Source: Candidatus Omnitrophota bacterium
GTDB taxonomy: Bacteria; Omnitrophota; Gorgyraeia; Gorgyraeales; Gorgyraeaceae
Length of the DNA: 64,000 bases
Assembly (NCBI GenBank): GCA_003485765.1
Contig: DNHS01000056.1
Span: 30,462-94,461 of the forward strand
Reading direction: 5' to 3'
Shown: piece after piece, positions 8,221 through 17,364 of the stretch
Layout of the letters: every line of letters starts with the position of its first letter
Position numbering within the stretch: the first letter of the stretch is position 1
Program-made: the position numbers and the translations under genes
Notes under the pieces: generated by a model
Told to the model about the DNA's origin: nothing
The model's input: the letters and a program-made list of their open reading frames with translations, nothing else
Databases searched by the model: none

Positions 8221-9441
8221 CTATTTGAATCGCACTTTGAATGATTCCAGGTGCTTATTTAAGCCCTCTATTTTGGTCATCTTTTCAATAGCGACCTTTT
8301 CTTTTTCAAGCGCTTTTTTAGAATACGAAATAGTATGAATACTCTTTAAGAATGACCTTGCGCCAAGCCCTGAAAAAAATCTCGCAGTCCCGCCTGTAGG
8401 CAATATATGGCTCGGCCCTGCAACATAGTCGCCTATGCAGACCGGCGAATATGGCCCTGTAAATATCGCGCCTGCATTCTGTATTTTCTTCATTATCCTG
8501 TTAGGTCTTTTGATTAATATCTCAAGATGTTCCGGCGCTATTCTATTTATAACCTCTACTGCCTGGTCAATATTTCTTGTCAGGACTATATATCCTTTTA
8601 TATCTTCATTTTTCATTGTCTTTGCGAACTTCTTAGATGTTGTCACCAGCACTACCAAGCCCTTAACATGTTCTGCCTGAGCCATTAGGTCTTGCGCAAC
8701 ATAAGATTTATCTGAAAAATGATTTGCAAGTATAACGATTTCGCTCGGACCTGCCAGCATATCTATATCTACAAAGCCAAACACTTGTCTCTTTGCTTCG
8801 GTAACATATTCATTTCCCGGGCCTACTATCTTGTCCACCCTTGGTATAGTCTTTGTGCCAAACGCTAAGGCTGCTATTGCCTGAGCGCCCCCTACTTTAT
8901 AAACCTCGTCTACTTTTAAAAGATTAGCAACTGCCAGTATATGAGGATCCACATTGCCATATTTATTAGGAGGTGTAGTGAGAATTATCTTTTTAACCCC
9001 TGCCATCTTTGCAGGCACTACGCTCATGTAAACGCTTGACACAAGAGGCACTGTGCCAGCCGGGACATATATGCCGACCCTTTCAATAGGCCTGAATATT
9101 TCGCCGAGCTCTGCGCCGTCATCATATTTTATCTTCCAGGATTTTGGAAGTTCTTTTTTATAATATCTCTGTATATTCTCAATGATATGCTTAAGGCTTG
9201 TGATAAAAGCTGTATCTATATTCTGAAAAGAACTATTTATCTCATTTACGCTTACTTTTAAATCTTTGGAGGTAAACTTTACTTTATCAAAACGCTTTGC
9301 GTATTTTAAAACAGCTTTGTCTCCTTCGTTCCTGACATCATCGATGATTCTCCTGACCTTTTCTTCAATGTGCCTTTTATTCGTATAATAACGTTCGAAA
9401 AGTTTCTGCATTTCTTTGGATGATAATTTTAAAATTTTCAT
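8221..9441 (-). CDS. hisD: Histidinol dehydrogenase
   Basis: Zinc enzyme performing the last two oxidations from L-histidinol to L-histidine with NAD. At 406 residues it is slightly shorter than the common 425-435. Signatures: [70 protein letters not shown] ([14 protein letters not shown]), and the C-terminal [18 protein letters not shown]. It overlaps alaS by 4 bases, so it is translationally coupled to a tRNA synthetase gene. Confidence 0.96.
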   Translation of the reverse strand: MKILKLSSKEMQKLFERYYTNKRHIEEKVRRIIDDVRNEGDKAVLKYAKRFDKVKFTSKDLKVSVNEINSSFQNIDTAFITSLKHIIENIQRYYKKELPKSWKIKYDDGAELGEIFRPIERVGIYVPAGTVPLVSSVYMSVVPAKMAGVKKIILTTPPNKYGNVDPHILAVANLLKVDEVYKVGGAQAIAALAFGTKTIPRVDKIVGPGNEYVTEAKRQVFGFVDIDMLAGPSEIVILANHFSDKSYVAQDLMAQAEHVKGLVVLVTTSKKFAKTMKNEDIKGYIVLTRNIDQAVEVINRIAPEHLEILIKRPNRIMKKIQNAGAIFTGPYSPVCIGDYVAGPSHILPTGGTARFFSGLGARSFLKSIHTISYSKKALEKEKVAIEKMTKIEGLNKHLESFKVRFK

Positions 9442-12023
9442 AGATACCCCTTTATAATCTCCTCTGCCTTTTTTAATATATCCTGAATCTTTGGGCCTGA
9501 ACGGCTGCCTGCTTGAGCAAAATCCTGCCTGCCTCCGCCTTTTATCCCAAAATCAGCTCCTATATCATTTAAAATACCAACTGCGTCAAGTTTTCCTGCC
9601 TTAAGTAATTTACCTATCCCAACTATCAAAGCAATCTTTCCGTCTTTCTCGCTTACAAGCATAAATACCCCATTCGCGAGCCTATCCTTTATTGAATCAG
9701 CATTTTTTCTCAAAAAAGAAGAATCTGCATTCTTAATCTCATTCATAATTACATCGATGCCGTTTATTTTCTTTATAGACCCCAAAATATCAACTACATT
9801 ATCCTGGACATTTTTATTGATGAAAACTTCCAGGGTTTTCTCCATCTGCTTTAATTTATCTGTAAGCTTTTCTATTTCCTTTGCTATATCCTCTGGCCTC
9901 ACATTCAATTCTTTCGCAACCTCTTTTATCAGGCCCTCTTCCTGTTTTATTTTTTCATAAGCTGGTTTGCTTGTAATTGCCTCGATTCTTCTCACTCCGC
10001 TCGCAATAGAAGATTCTGAAACAATCTTAAAGATGTCTATCTCTCCTGTCCTTGTTACATGAGTCCCGCCGCAGAGCTCTCTAGAGTAATCGCCCACAGA
10101 TACCATCTTGACCACATCTCCGTATTTTTCTCCAAAAAGAGCAATCACATCTCTTTTACTTGCCTCTTCCAGGCTCAATTCATCTATCCTGACAGCGCTA
10201 TCCTTTCTTATGCTTTCATTTACAATATCTTCGATCATAAAAAGCTCTTCATCTGTAACTCGCTTGAAATGCGTAAAATCAAAACGCAGCCTTTCCGGAG
10301 CCACCATAGACCCTGCCTGCTTCACGTGCAAACCCAGGACCTTTCTTAAAGCATTATGCAAAAGATGCGTGGCAGTGTGATTTTTTCTTATGTCTAGCCT
10401 GCGCTCGATATCAACTTTTGCTGTAACCCGGTCCCCTGTTTTTAGAATGTCTTCTTTCATTTCAATCTCATGCTGAGTCCTGCCTGCCACATCAATGGCG
10501 TTTATAACACTGGCCATTATCTTCCCATCTTTTAAAAGCTCGCCCCTATCTCCTGCCTGTCCGCCTTTTTCGCCGTAAAAATTCGTCTCTTTTAAAAAAA
10601 TGCTTCCTTTTTCTTTCTTTTTTATTTCGTTTTTTAAATTTCCATCTGAAACTATCTGAAGCACATGGGTCATTATCTCTTCCTTGTCTTCTATAAAAGG
10701 AGAAATATCCGGCAACTTTATATTAGTATTTCCTTCAATGTTAAATATGCTACCTGCGATTTTACTGCCCTGTTTTGATGCGGAGCGCTGATTTTCCATA
10801 AGGGCTTCAAAACCCTTTATATCCACTTTTATATTTTCACCTTCCGCAATTTCCTGAGTTAATTCCCACGGAAACCCATAGGTGTCATATAGCCTGAACA
10901 CATGCTCTCCAGATAAAATACCTAAATTTTTGGATCCTAGTAACATTACTTTTAATCTCTCAGTCCCTTCATCTATGGTATTTTTAAATCTTTTCTCCTC
11001 TTCCATCACTATCTGGCTTATATTCTCCCGATGTTCTACGAGTTCAGGGTAAGGCTTTTTCATAACATGGCTAACTACAGGGGCTATTCTGTATAAAAAA
11101 GGCTTGTCAAGGCCCATTCCTCGCCCATACCAGAATGCCCTTCTTATCAGTTTTCTTATTACATAACCTCTTTCCTCATTTGAAGGCAAAACCCCATCTG
11201 ATATTGCAAACACAACAGCCCTTATGTGATCTGCTATTGCATTTACCTTCTGTCCACCTGCCATGTGAGCCATCTGGCTCACCTGGCAGGTGGACAGGTC
11301 TAATATAGCTTTTATAATAGGCTGAAACGAATCTATCTCAAAATTTGTCTTTTTTCCCTGCAGCACCCTGGCAATCCTCTCCAGCCCCATTCCTGTATCT
11401 ATGTTTTTATTAGGCAACGGCTCCAGCGCGCCTTCACCTTTTCTGTCAAATTGCGTAAAAACAAGATTCCACACCTCTACCTCGTCAGGTCCGCCAAAAA
11501 ATATCTCAGAACACGGCCCGCACGGGCCATTCGGGCCTGCGGCTGGCGCATTAGACGGCCAGAAATTATCCTTTTCTCCTAATTTTAAAATCTTTTCTTC
11601 CGGGATTTTTACTGTGTCCCTCCATATTTCATACGCCTCTTTATCATCTTTATAAACAGAAACCCATAGATCTTTTTCTTTAAGCCCAAGCTCTTTTGTA
11701 AGAAATTCCCATGCCCAAGAAATAGCGTCTTTTTTAAAATAATCCCCGAATGAAAAATTGCCGAGCATTTCAAAAAATGTGTGATGGCCGGCAGTTCTAC
11801 CTACATTTTCCAAATCTCCAGTCCTGAGGCATTTCTGGCATGTAGCAGCCCTTTTAGGGCCTTTAACCCTGCCCAAAAATTCTTCCTTAAACTGGTTCAT
11901 GCCAGCGCCTGTAAATAGAAGCGACGGGTCATTGCGAGGGACAAGCGAATCGCTAGGATAAATCCTGTGGCCCCTTTCCTCAAGAAATCTCAAAAACCTT
12001 TCCCTTATCTCATCAACTTTCAT
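9438..12023 (-). CDS. alaS: Alanyl-tRNA synthetase
   Basis: Charges tRNA-Ala; class II catalytic core, tRNA-recognition region, editing domain and C-Ala domain are all present (861 residues). The N-terminal LLFTGAGMNQFKEEFLG, GNFSFGDYFKKDAI and DTGMGLERI mark the active site. HTATHLLH and the later CGGTHVTRTG are the editing zinc motif, and GGGGRQDFAQAGSR ends the protein. A 48-bp palindrome (11250-11297) adds 16 residues in frame just before the conserved IADHIRAV segment. It lies ten bases downstream of recA and overlaps hisD. Confidence 0.97.
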   Translation of the reverse strand: MKVDEIRERFLRFLEERGHRIYPSDSLVPRNDPSLLFTGAGMNQFKEEFLGRVKGPKRAATCQKCLRTGDLENVGRTAGHHTFFEMLGNFSFGDYFKKDAISWAWEFLTKELGLKEKDLWVSVYKDDKEAYEIWRDTVKIPEEKILKLGEKDNFWPSNAPAAGPNGPCGPCSEIFFGGPDEVEVWNLVFTQFDRKGEGALEPLPNKNIDTGMGLERIARVLQGKKTNFEIDSFQPIIKAILDLSTCQVSQMAHMAGGQKVNAIADHIRAVVFAISDGVLPSNEERGYVIRKLIRRAFWYGRGMGLDKPFLYRIAPVVSHVMKKPYPELVEHRENISQIVMEEEKRFKNTIDEGTERLKVMLLGSKNLGILSGEHVFRLYDTYGFPWELTQEIAEGENIKVDIKGFEALMENQRSASKQGSKIAGSIFNIEGNTNIKLPDISPFIEDKEEIMTHVLQIVSDGNLKNEIKKKEKGSIFLKETNFYGEKGGQAGDRGELLKDGKIMASVINAIDVAGRTQHEIEMKEDILKTGDRVTAKVDIERRLDIRKNHTATHLLHNALRKVLGLHVKQAGSMVAPERLRFDFTHFKRVTDEELFMIEDIVNESIRKDSAVRIDELSLEEASKRDVIALFGEKYGDVVKMVSVGDYSRELCGGTHVTRTGEIDIFKIVSESSIASGVRRIEAITSKPAYEKIKQEEGLIKEVAKELNVRPEDIAKEIEKLTDKLKQMEKTLEVFINKNVQDNVVDILGSIKKINGIDVIMNEIKNADSSFLRKNADSIKDRLANGVFMLVSEKDGKIALIVGIGKLLKAGKLDAVGILNDIGADFGIKGGGRQDFAQAGSRSGPKIQDILKKAEEIIKGYL
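11250..11297. repeat. 48-bp palindrome inserted in frame in alaS
   Basis: Arms of 22 bases (CTGTCCACCTGCCATGTGAG then CC) with one mismatch flank a 4-base loop. The total of 48 bases equals exactly 16 codons, encoding LSTCQVSQMAHMAGGQ. The insertion falls between FQPIIKAILD and the conserved IADHIRAV helix of the synthetase core, where homologues have a short variable segment. Confidence 0.85.
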
Positions 12024-12033
12024 GGTTACATGA

Positions 12034-13074
12034 TTATTTATTCTCTGCTGCTTTTTTCGCTATTGTTTCTTTAATTTTCTTCTCTATTTCACTGCAGACT
12101 TTTGCATTATTTTTAAGATACTCTCTGGCGGATTCCATGCCCTGGCCTAATTTTTCGCTTCCAAAAATTATCGATGAGCCTGACTTAGTCAAGACTTCTG
12201 ACTCTATGCCAAGTTCCAATATACTGCCTTCCCTTGAAATGCCTTCACCATGTATTATTTCAAATTCTGCATTCCTGAAAGGCGGAGCAACCTTATTTTT
12301 CACAACCTTAGCCCTGACTCTATTTCCTATGACCTTATCGCCTGTCTTTATTGCTCCTATATTCCTCATGTCTATCCTCACAGAAGAATAAAATTTCAAA
12401 GCCCTTCCGCCTGTTGTGGTCTCAGGATTTCCAAACATGACTCCTATCTTCTCTCTTATCTGATTAATGAAGATAACGCAGGTGTGGGTCTTTGCAATAA
12501 TAGCTGTGAGTTTTCTCAATGCCTGAGACATAAGCCTTGCCTGTAACCCTATATGTCTGTCTCCCATTTGTCCTTCTATTTCTGCCTGTGGCACAAGCGC
12601 TGCAACAGAATCTATTACTATCAGATCAACTGCGTTACTCCTCACAAGCATCTCCACTATATCAAGCGCCTGCTCGCCTGTATCAGGCTGGGATATTAAA
12701 AGATCATCAAGGTTCACCTTTAGCTTCCTTGCGTAAGCCGGGTCCAATGCATGCTCAGCATCTATAAAAGCAGCAACGCCTCCTGCTCTTTGAGCCTGCG
12801 AGATTATAGTCAAGGTAAGGGTTGTTTTTCCGCCTGCCTCAGGCCCAAATATCTCTACAACTCTTCCTTTCGGCACGCCTCCTACGCCTAATGCCAAGTC
12901 TAAAGACAATGCGCCCGTAGAAATAACATCCACATCAAACTTGGTTTCCTGGCCTAATCGCATAATAGACCCCTTGCCAAACTGCTTTTCTATCTGCGAA
13001 ACAGCTGATTCAATAGCCTTTTCTTTATCATCAGACTTTGCCGCAATTACCTTTTTCTCTTCTTTCTTAACCAT
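12034..13074 (-). CDS. recA: Recombinase A
   Basis: ATP-dependent strand-exchange protein and SOS co-protease. The 346-residue protein has normal length: N-terminal helix ([17 protein letters not shown]), P-loop [13 protein letters not shown] (Ala-Gly where Ser-Ser is usual), [11 protein letters not shown]alker B, and loop L2 [22 protein letters not shown]. The start ATG is preceded by AGGGGG. It heads the alaS-his-trp run and is divergent from cinA, a conserved partner of recA in many bacteria. Confidence 0.97.
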   Translation of the reverse strand: MVKKEEKKVIAAKSDDKEKAIESAVSQIEKQFGKGSIMRLGQETKFDVDVISTGALSLDLALGVGGVPKGRVVEIFGPEAGGKTTLTLTIISQAQRAGGVAAFIDAEHALDPAYARKLKVNLDDLLISQPDTGEQALDIVEMLVRSNAVDLIVIDSVAALVPQAEIEGQMGDRHIGLQARLMSQALRKLTAIIAKTHTCVIFINQIREKIGVMFGNPETTTGGRALKFYSSVRIDMRNIGAIKTGDKVIGNRVRAKVVKNKVAPPFRNAEFEIIHGEGISREGSILELGIESEVLTKSGSSIIFGSEKLGQGMESAREYLKNNAKVCSEIEKKIKETIAKKAAENK

Positions 13075-13100
13075 GCTAACCCCCTTTGTTATAGATATAA

Positions 13101-13129
13101 ATTATACATTTACAGTAGGTTAAAGTAAA
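13101..13129 (-). promoter_or_regulatory. Probable recA promoter
   Basis: The minus strand has TATAAT (13101-13106) and a weaker TTTACT (13124-13129) with a 17-base spacer. This gives a leader of roughly 20 bases to the recA ATG. The segment TACTGTAAATGTATAATTTA (13098-13117) overlaps the -10 and resembles a LexA-type operator on one side only. Confidence 0.55.
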
Positions 13130-13197
13130 GCACAAAAGTATCCATCACCCCCTTCCATTACATTAGACACATCTCGCGTTCATTTTCTTTCAAAAAT

Positions 13198-13226
13198 TTG
13201 ACAATATAATAAATATCCCATATAAT
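13198..13226 (+). promoter_or_regulatory. Consensus sigma70 promoter for cinA with leaderless start
   Basis: TTGACA (13198-13203), 17-base spacer, TATAAT (13221-13226): a perfect consensus match. The cinA ATG begins at 13234, only seven bases after the -10 box, so transcription would start at or within a base or two of the A of ATG. Confidence 0.85.
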
Positions 13227-13233
13227 AAACCCT

Positions 13234-14487
13234 ATGGAAATCAGCGCTCAGGTAATCTGCATAGGCAATGAAATAATGCTGGGCCATATTGCAAATACAA
13301 ACGCCCAATTCATTTCAAATAAGCTTGCCTCTATAGGCATAAAAACTTCCAAACATCTAGATATACCCGACAATCCTGAAGTTATCATCTCGTCTATAAG
13401 GGAAGTTCTCAATGAATCAGAAATAGTAATCACAAGCGGCGGGCTCGGCCCTACTGTTGATGACATAACGCTTGAATGTATCCAGAAGGCATTAAATAAA
13501 AAACTAATCTTTAATAAAAAAATCTCTGAGCGCATAAAAGCTCATTTTAAGAGACGTAAAATAAAAATGCCCGCTAATAACCTGCGCCAGGCATTATTAC
13601 CTGAAGGCGCAATACCAATTGATAACAATATCGGCACAGCCCCAGGCCTCATAATCCCTGTGGAAAATAAAGTCTTAATAGCTTTTCCTGGAGTACCGTT
13701 TGAACTTTATCCTATGTTTGAAGAAACCGCGCTTGTGTATTTAAAAAAGAAATTCTCCCTAGGACAAATTATAAAATCCAGGGTTATAAAAATAACAGGC
13801 CTCGCTGAATCAAGAGTAAATGAAATAATAGAAGATATTTTACAGATAGCGGGAGATGTCCAGATGGGAATCTATCCGCATCCTGAGGAAATACATGTAA
13901 AAATCACTGTAACTGAAAAAAATGAAATTGCCGCTGATTTAATAATAAATAAAATCCAGAAAAAGGTTGAATCGCGCCTTAAAAATTATATCTTTGGCTA
14001 TGACAACGATGAGCTTGAAGAGATTGTTGGGAAATACCTTCTAAGGGCTAAGAAAACATTAGCCATAGCTGAATCCTGCACAGGCGGTCTTCTGGCCAAT
14101 AGAATCACAGATATCCCAGGGAGTTCCAGTTATTTTAAGCTCGGCATTGTTTCTTATAGCAATGAATCAAAAAATAACCTCCTGAATATACCCATGGATA
14201 CAATAAAAAAATACGGCTCTGTTTCAAAACAAGTTGCCGCATTAATGGCAAAAAATGTAAGGGATCTGACTAGTACAGATTATGGTATAGGGATCAGCGA
14301 TATTGCAGGGCCTGGAGGCGCGACAAACAAAAAACCAACAGGACTTGTCTATATAGCTCTATCAACCAAAGCAAAAACTATCTGTAAAGAATTTCGCTTT
14401 ATAGGTACCCGGAATCTCATAAAATACAAATCCACCCAAGCTGCCTTAAACATGCTCAGATTATGGCTACCATCCGCGCTTTCATAG
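13234..14487 (+). CDS. cinA: CinA-family nicotinamide-nucleotide amidase / competence-damage protein
   Basis: Two-domain CinA of 417 residues. The N-terminal MoCF/COG1058 domain (about residues 1-170) has CIGNEIMLGHIANTNAQFI, TSGGLGPTVDDIT and GTAPGLIIP. The C-terminal CinA domain (about 250-410) has KTLAIAESCTGGLLANRITDIPGSSSYF and GISDIAGPGGATNKKPTGLVYIA, with the Ser/Lys type amidase residues. It recycles NMN to nicotinic acid mononucleotide in characterised members. It is divergent from recA and overlaps thpR by 25 bases. The mRNA is predicted to be leaderless. Confidence 0.95.
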   Translation: MEISAQVICIGNEIMLGHIANTNAQFISNKLASIGIKTSKHLDIPDNPEVIISSIREVLNESEIVITSGGLGPTVDDITLECIQKALNKKLIFNKKISERIKAHFKRRKIKMPANNLRQALLPEGAIPIDNNIGTAPGLIIPVENKVLIAFPGVPFELYPMFEETALVYLKKKFSLGQIIKSRVIKITGLAESRVNEIIEDILQIAGDVQMGIYPHPEEIHVKITVTEKNEIAADLIINKIQKKVESRLKNYIFGYDNDELEEIVGKYLLRAKKTLAIAESCTGGLLANRITDIPGSSSYFKLGIVSYSNESKNNLLNIPMDTIKKYGSVSKQVAALMAKNVRDLTSTDYGIGISDIAGPGGATNKKPTGLVYIALSTKAKTICKEFRFIGTRNLIKYKSTQAALNMLRLWLPSALS

Positions 14488-15035
14488 CAGTTGAAATTGA
14501 TAATCAAACCTGGCAAAAAATATCCGAGCTTGTTTCCATCCTCAAAAAATCCAATGCTGATATTAAATGGATAACCGACGGCCAGATGCATCTCACATTA
14601 AAGTTCCTTGGGAATATAGACAAAGATAAGGTTCTGGGAATTTCTGAGGCAATATCCAATATCTCAGATAATTTTAATTCTTTTAAAATCGCATTTTCCA
14701 AAATAGGCGCTTTCCCAAGCCTGAATCATCCGGCCGTCATATGGCTCGGCATTGATAAAGGCGCAGAATCTTTAAAAACGCTTAATGAGAAAATAGAAAT
14801 TGCTTTAGAAAAATTAGGTTTTGAGCGGGAGAGCCGCGAATTCAAGCCCCATCTCACGCTAGGCAGAGTCAGGTCGGATAAAAATATGCCAAACATCACA
14901 AAACTGCTTAAGGAAACAGCTTTTTACTTAGTGAATGATGTACAAATCGATAAACTTACGCTTTTCCAGAGCGGCCTTAATCCAAAAGGCGCTATCTATT
15001 CTATTATCTTACAAAAATACCTACAGAACATTTAA
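14463..15035 (+). CDS. thpR: RNA 2',3'-cyclic phosphodiesterase (2'-5' RNA ligase family)
   Basis: A 190-residue member of the 2H phosphoesterase superfamily. The two H-x-T-x motifs are MHLTLKFLG and PHLTLGRV; RAFIAVEI is the typical first strand. It is translationally coupled to cinA (25-base overlap), and its stop overlaps that of the convergent pgpA by 4 bases, leaving no room for a separate terminator. Confidence 0.93.
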   Translation: MATIRAFIAVEIDNQTWQKISELVSILKKSNADIKWITDGQMHLTLKFLGNIDKDKVLGISEAISNISDNFNSFKIAFSKIGAFPSLNHPAVIWLGIDKGAESLKTLNEKIEIALEKLGFERESREFKPHLTLGRVRSDKNMPNITKLLKETAFYLVNDVQIDKLTLFQSGLNPKGAIYSIILQKYLQNI

Positions 15036-15490
15036 TGGCATAACAGATTAAATATATATATAATCTGAAGAGCTATATTGGCATATACGCCTGCTATAAT
15101 ATCATCTGACATGATCCCTAGACTGCCTTTTAATTTTTCAAGGCTCTGGATAGGTTTTGGCTTTACTATATCAAAAAATCTGAATAGTAAAAATCCTGTA
15201 ACCACATAGCCCATAGTAGGGGGCAAGCGATATAAGCTTATAAGCATGCCAGCAAATTCATCGATTACTATCTCCCCAGGGTCTTTTTCTCCAAAAACTT
15301 TCTCTACCCTGCCAGCTGTCATAAACCCAAGTATAATTACTATTAAAATAACCGCGGCCATTATTAATGCGTCATGGCATATAAAATAATATAAAACAAG
15401 TGACGCAAGACTCCCGAGTGTGCCAGGCGCAACAGGCAAATAGCCTATATAAAAAACACTTGCTATCATTCTACATAAACGGTCTTTCAT
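15032..15490 (-). CDS. pgpA: Phosphatidylglycerophosphatase A
   Basis: Membrane phosphatase that removes phosphate from phosphatidylglycerophosphate to give PG. The 152-residue protein has the PgpA signature GYLPVAPGTLGSLASL at the N-terminus and GEIVIDEFAGMLISL in the middle, with about four membrane segments. It follows pgsA with a 4-base overlap, so two successive steps of PG synthesis are adjacent. Confidence 0.94.
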   Translation of the reverse strand: MKDRLCRMIASVFYIGYLPVAPGTLGSLASLVLYYFICHDALIMAAVILIVIILGFMTAGRVEKVFGEKDPGEIVIDEFAGMLISLYRLPPTMGYVVTGFLLFRFFDIVKPKPIQSLEKLKGSLGIMSDDIIAGVYANIALQIIYIFNLLCH

Positions 15491-16053
15491 TTATCACCCA
15501 TAAAAATGTCTTTGTTTCTGGCCATATAAGAAATACCTGAAGTCAAAGTCATGCCCACTGTTATAAGCATCAGTAAATACACGGCTATTTTAAAATCTTC
15601 CATATACCTGAAACTGAACCCTAGATCCCTGATTATTAAAAATATAAGTATCGAGACAACAGCCACCATCTGGGAAACTGTTTTATGTTTTCCTCCCATC
15701 TCTGCGCTAAGAACCTTTTTTTGCGAAAGCGCGAGAATCCTTATGCCTGTAATCACCAGCTCCCTTGCTATGATAACCATCACCATCCACGCGGGTATTA
15801 TCTCCATCTCTACAAAAGCCAGGAACGCTCCCAAAATAAGTATCTTATCCGCAATAGGATCCATTAATTTGCCAAAAGCAGTGATGTCGCCTGTTTTCCT
15901 GGCCATATAACCGTCGTAATAATCAGTGGCGCAGGCGGCCAGAAAAATAGCCATTGCTATAAACTTTGCGCTCGGGCCTTTTATAAAAAGAAACCATATA
16001 AAAATGCCAGCCAAAATTATTCTAGAAATCGTAAGCTTATTTGCTATATTCAT
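15487..16053 (-). CDS. pgsA: CDP-diacylglycerol-glycerol-3-phosphate 3-phosphatidyltransferase
   Basis: Integral membrane enzyme that makes phosphatidylglycerophosphate. The CDP-alcohol phosphotransferase motif D-G-x2-A-R-x8-G-x3-D-x3-D is intact in DYYDGYMARKTGDITAFGKL followed by MDPIADKI. At 188 residues with five to six membrane segments it is typical. It overlaps rimO by 17 bases upstream and pgpA by 4 bases downstream. Confidence 0.95.
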   Translation of the reverse strand: MNIANKLTISRIILAGIFIWFLFIKGPSAKFIAMAIFLAACATDYYDGYMARKTGDITAFGKLMDPIADKILILGAFLAFVEMEIIPAWMVMVIIARELVITGIRILALSQKKVLSAEMGGKHKTVSQMVAVVSILIFLIIRDLGFSFRYMEDFKIAVYLLMLITVGMTLTSGISYMARNKDIFMGDK

Positions 16054-17290
16054 AGCTGCCTGCTAAATCATATTCATGCGTATCTTGTATTTTAACGTTA
16101 TAAAAATTCCCTATCTTTAGATTTTTGCCTTTAACATACACCAGCCCGTCTATATCAGGGGCGTCATATTCTGTCCTGGCTATATAATAACCCTTGCCTT
16201 TTTCTTCCACTAGCATCTTTAATGCCCTGCCTTTAAATCTTTCATTTATCTTTCTTGATATCCCTTGCTGCGCTGACATTATGCAGTCAAATCTTCTTTG
16301 TTTCTCTTTTTCTGAAATCTGATTTTTATGTTCATAAGCTGGGGTGCCTTCCTCTCTCGAATATTTGAAAATACCCAGCTTTTCAAATTTCATTTCTTTT
16401 ATAAAAGATACGAGTTCCTTGAATTCCTTGTCTTTTTCTCCTGGAAAACCAACTATAAATGAAGTTCGAATAACAGCATCTGGGATCTCTTTTCTTATAT
16501 ACTCTATAAGAGCTATTATTTCCCTTTTATTTGTCGGCCTAGCCATCTGCTTTAATATTCTATCATTAATATGTTCCAGCGGCAAATCTATATACCTGCA
16601 TATATTTTCATTATCCCTTATAACCTCAATGACTTCTTTATCTAAATTCGCCGGGTGTAAGTACAATAGTCTCACCCATACATCTTTTGAAATCTTAGCT
16701 AACTCTTTTAATAAATCTCCCAACCTCTTTTTTCCATACAAATCTATGCCATATAAAGAAGTATCCTGGCCTATTAAGATAATTTCTTTTGCTCCATTTT
16801 TTACCAGCCTAACTGCTTCTTTCTTTATGGAACCAATGGGCCTGCTTTTATAATTTCCCTTCAAGCGAGGTATAACACAATATGTGCACCTGTTAGCGCA
16901 GCCTTCTGAAATCTTGATATAGGCATAATGCGGCGGAGTAAGTTTCAGGATCTGGTTTTGAGGCTTCCTGAAATCCAAAACACCTCTAAATTCATCCACT
17001 TCTTTTAATTCTCCGGCTAATTCTTTTCTATATCTTTCTGAAAGGCATCCAGCCACTATAATCTTTTTTATATTTCCGTCCTTTTTAGCGTCTATCGCCC
17101 TAAGTATATTGTCTACTGATTCTTTCTTAGCATCCTCTATAAAAGCGCATGTGTTCACAATCACAGTATCAGAATTTAATATATCCTCCTGAAATCTGTA
17201 ACCCTTTTTAATAAATTCGGTTACCAGCTTTTCTGAATCCACAAGATTTCTCGGGCAGCCTAAACTTATTATGCTGACTGTTTTTGCCAT
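16037..17290 (-). CDS. rimO: Ribosomal protein S12 methylthiotransferase
   Basis: Radical SAM methylthiotransferase that modifies Asp88 of ribosomal protein S12 in characterised members. Order: UPF0004 domain with ISLGCPRNLVDSE, VNTCAFIEDAKKES and GCLSERY (three cluster Cys), then the radical SAM CANRCTYC, then a C-terminal TRAM domain. The DVWVRLLYLHP stretch separates RimO from MiaB. The ATG at 17290 (417 residues) is preferred to the one at 17305, because the upstream codons lie in a terminator-like hairpin and its U-tract. Confidence 0.95.
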   Translation of the reverse strand: MAKTVSIISLGCPRNLVDSEKLVTEFIKKGYRFQEDILNSDTVIVNTCAFIEDAKKESVDNILRAIDAKKDGNIKKIIVAGCLSERYRKELAGELKEVDEFRGVLDFRKPQNQILKLTPPHYAYIKISEGCANRCTYCVIPRLKGNYKSRPIGSIKKEAVRLVKNGAKEIILIGQDTSLYGIDLYGKKRLGDLLKELAKISKDVWVRLLYLHPANLDKEVIEVIRDNENICRYIDLPLEHINDRILKQMARPTNKREIIALIEYIRKEIPDAVIRTSFIVGFPGEKDKEFKELVSFIKEMKFEKLGIFKYSREEGTPAYEHKNQISEKEKQRRFDCIMSAQQGISRKINERFKGRALKMLVEEKGKGYYIARTEYDAPDIDGLVYVKGKNLKIGNFYNVKIQDTHEYDLAGSYEYSK

Positions 17291-17313
17291 AAAAAAACGG
17301 GGCATCTCCCCGT
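17291..17313 (-). terminator. Terminator-like hairpin immediately before the rimO start codon
   Basis: On the minus strand ACGGGG-AGATG-CCCCGT is followed directly by seven T residues, and then by the ATG of rimO. The 6-bp GC-rich stem, 5-base loop and U-tract meet the intrinsic terminator description. Its location suggests attenuation between rodZ and rimO. Confidence 0.6.
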
Positions 17314-17320
17314 AACTCTT

Positions 17321-17364
17321 GGCACACTAAAGTGTGCCCTACAATTTTGTCGCAAAGGCCTTTA
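17321..17364. repeat. Composite palindromic repeat, family B, copy 2 (rodZ/rimO junction)
   Basis: GGCACACT-AA-AGTGTGCC hairpin, then CTACAATTTT and a second small palindrome (GCAAAGGCCTTT). It matches the 6083-6125 copy with compensated stem changes. It begins directly at the rodZ stop codon. Confidence 0.8.

Noticed and set aside
11925..11960. A GATTCGCTTG...CGCAATGAC stretch in alaS that looks like the repeat found in the GT2 gene
   Set aside because: The encoded SLVPRNDPSLLF is a conserved AlaRS segment, so the similarity is best explained by the protein sequence.
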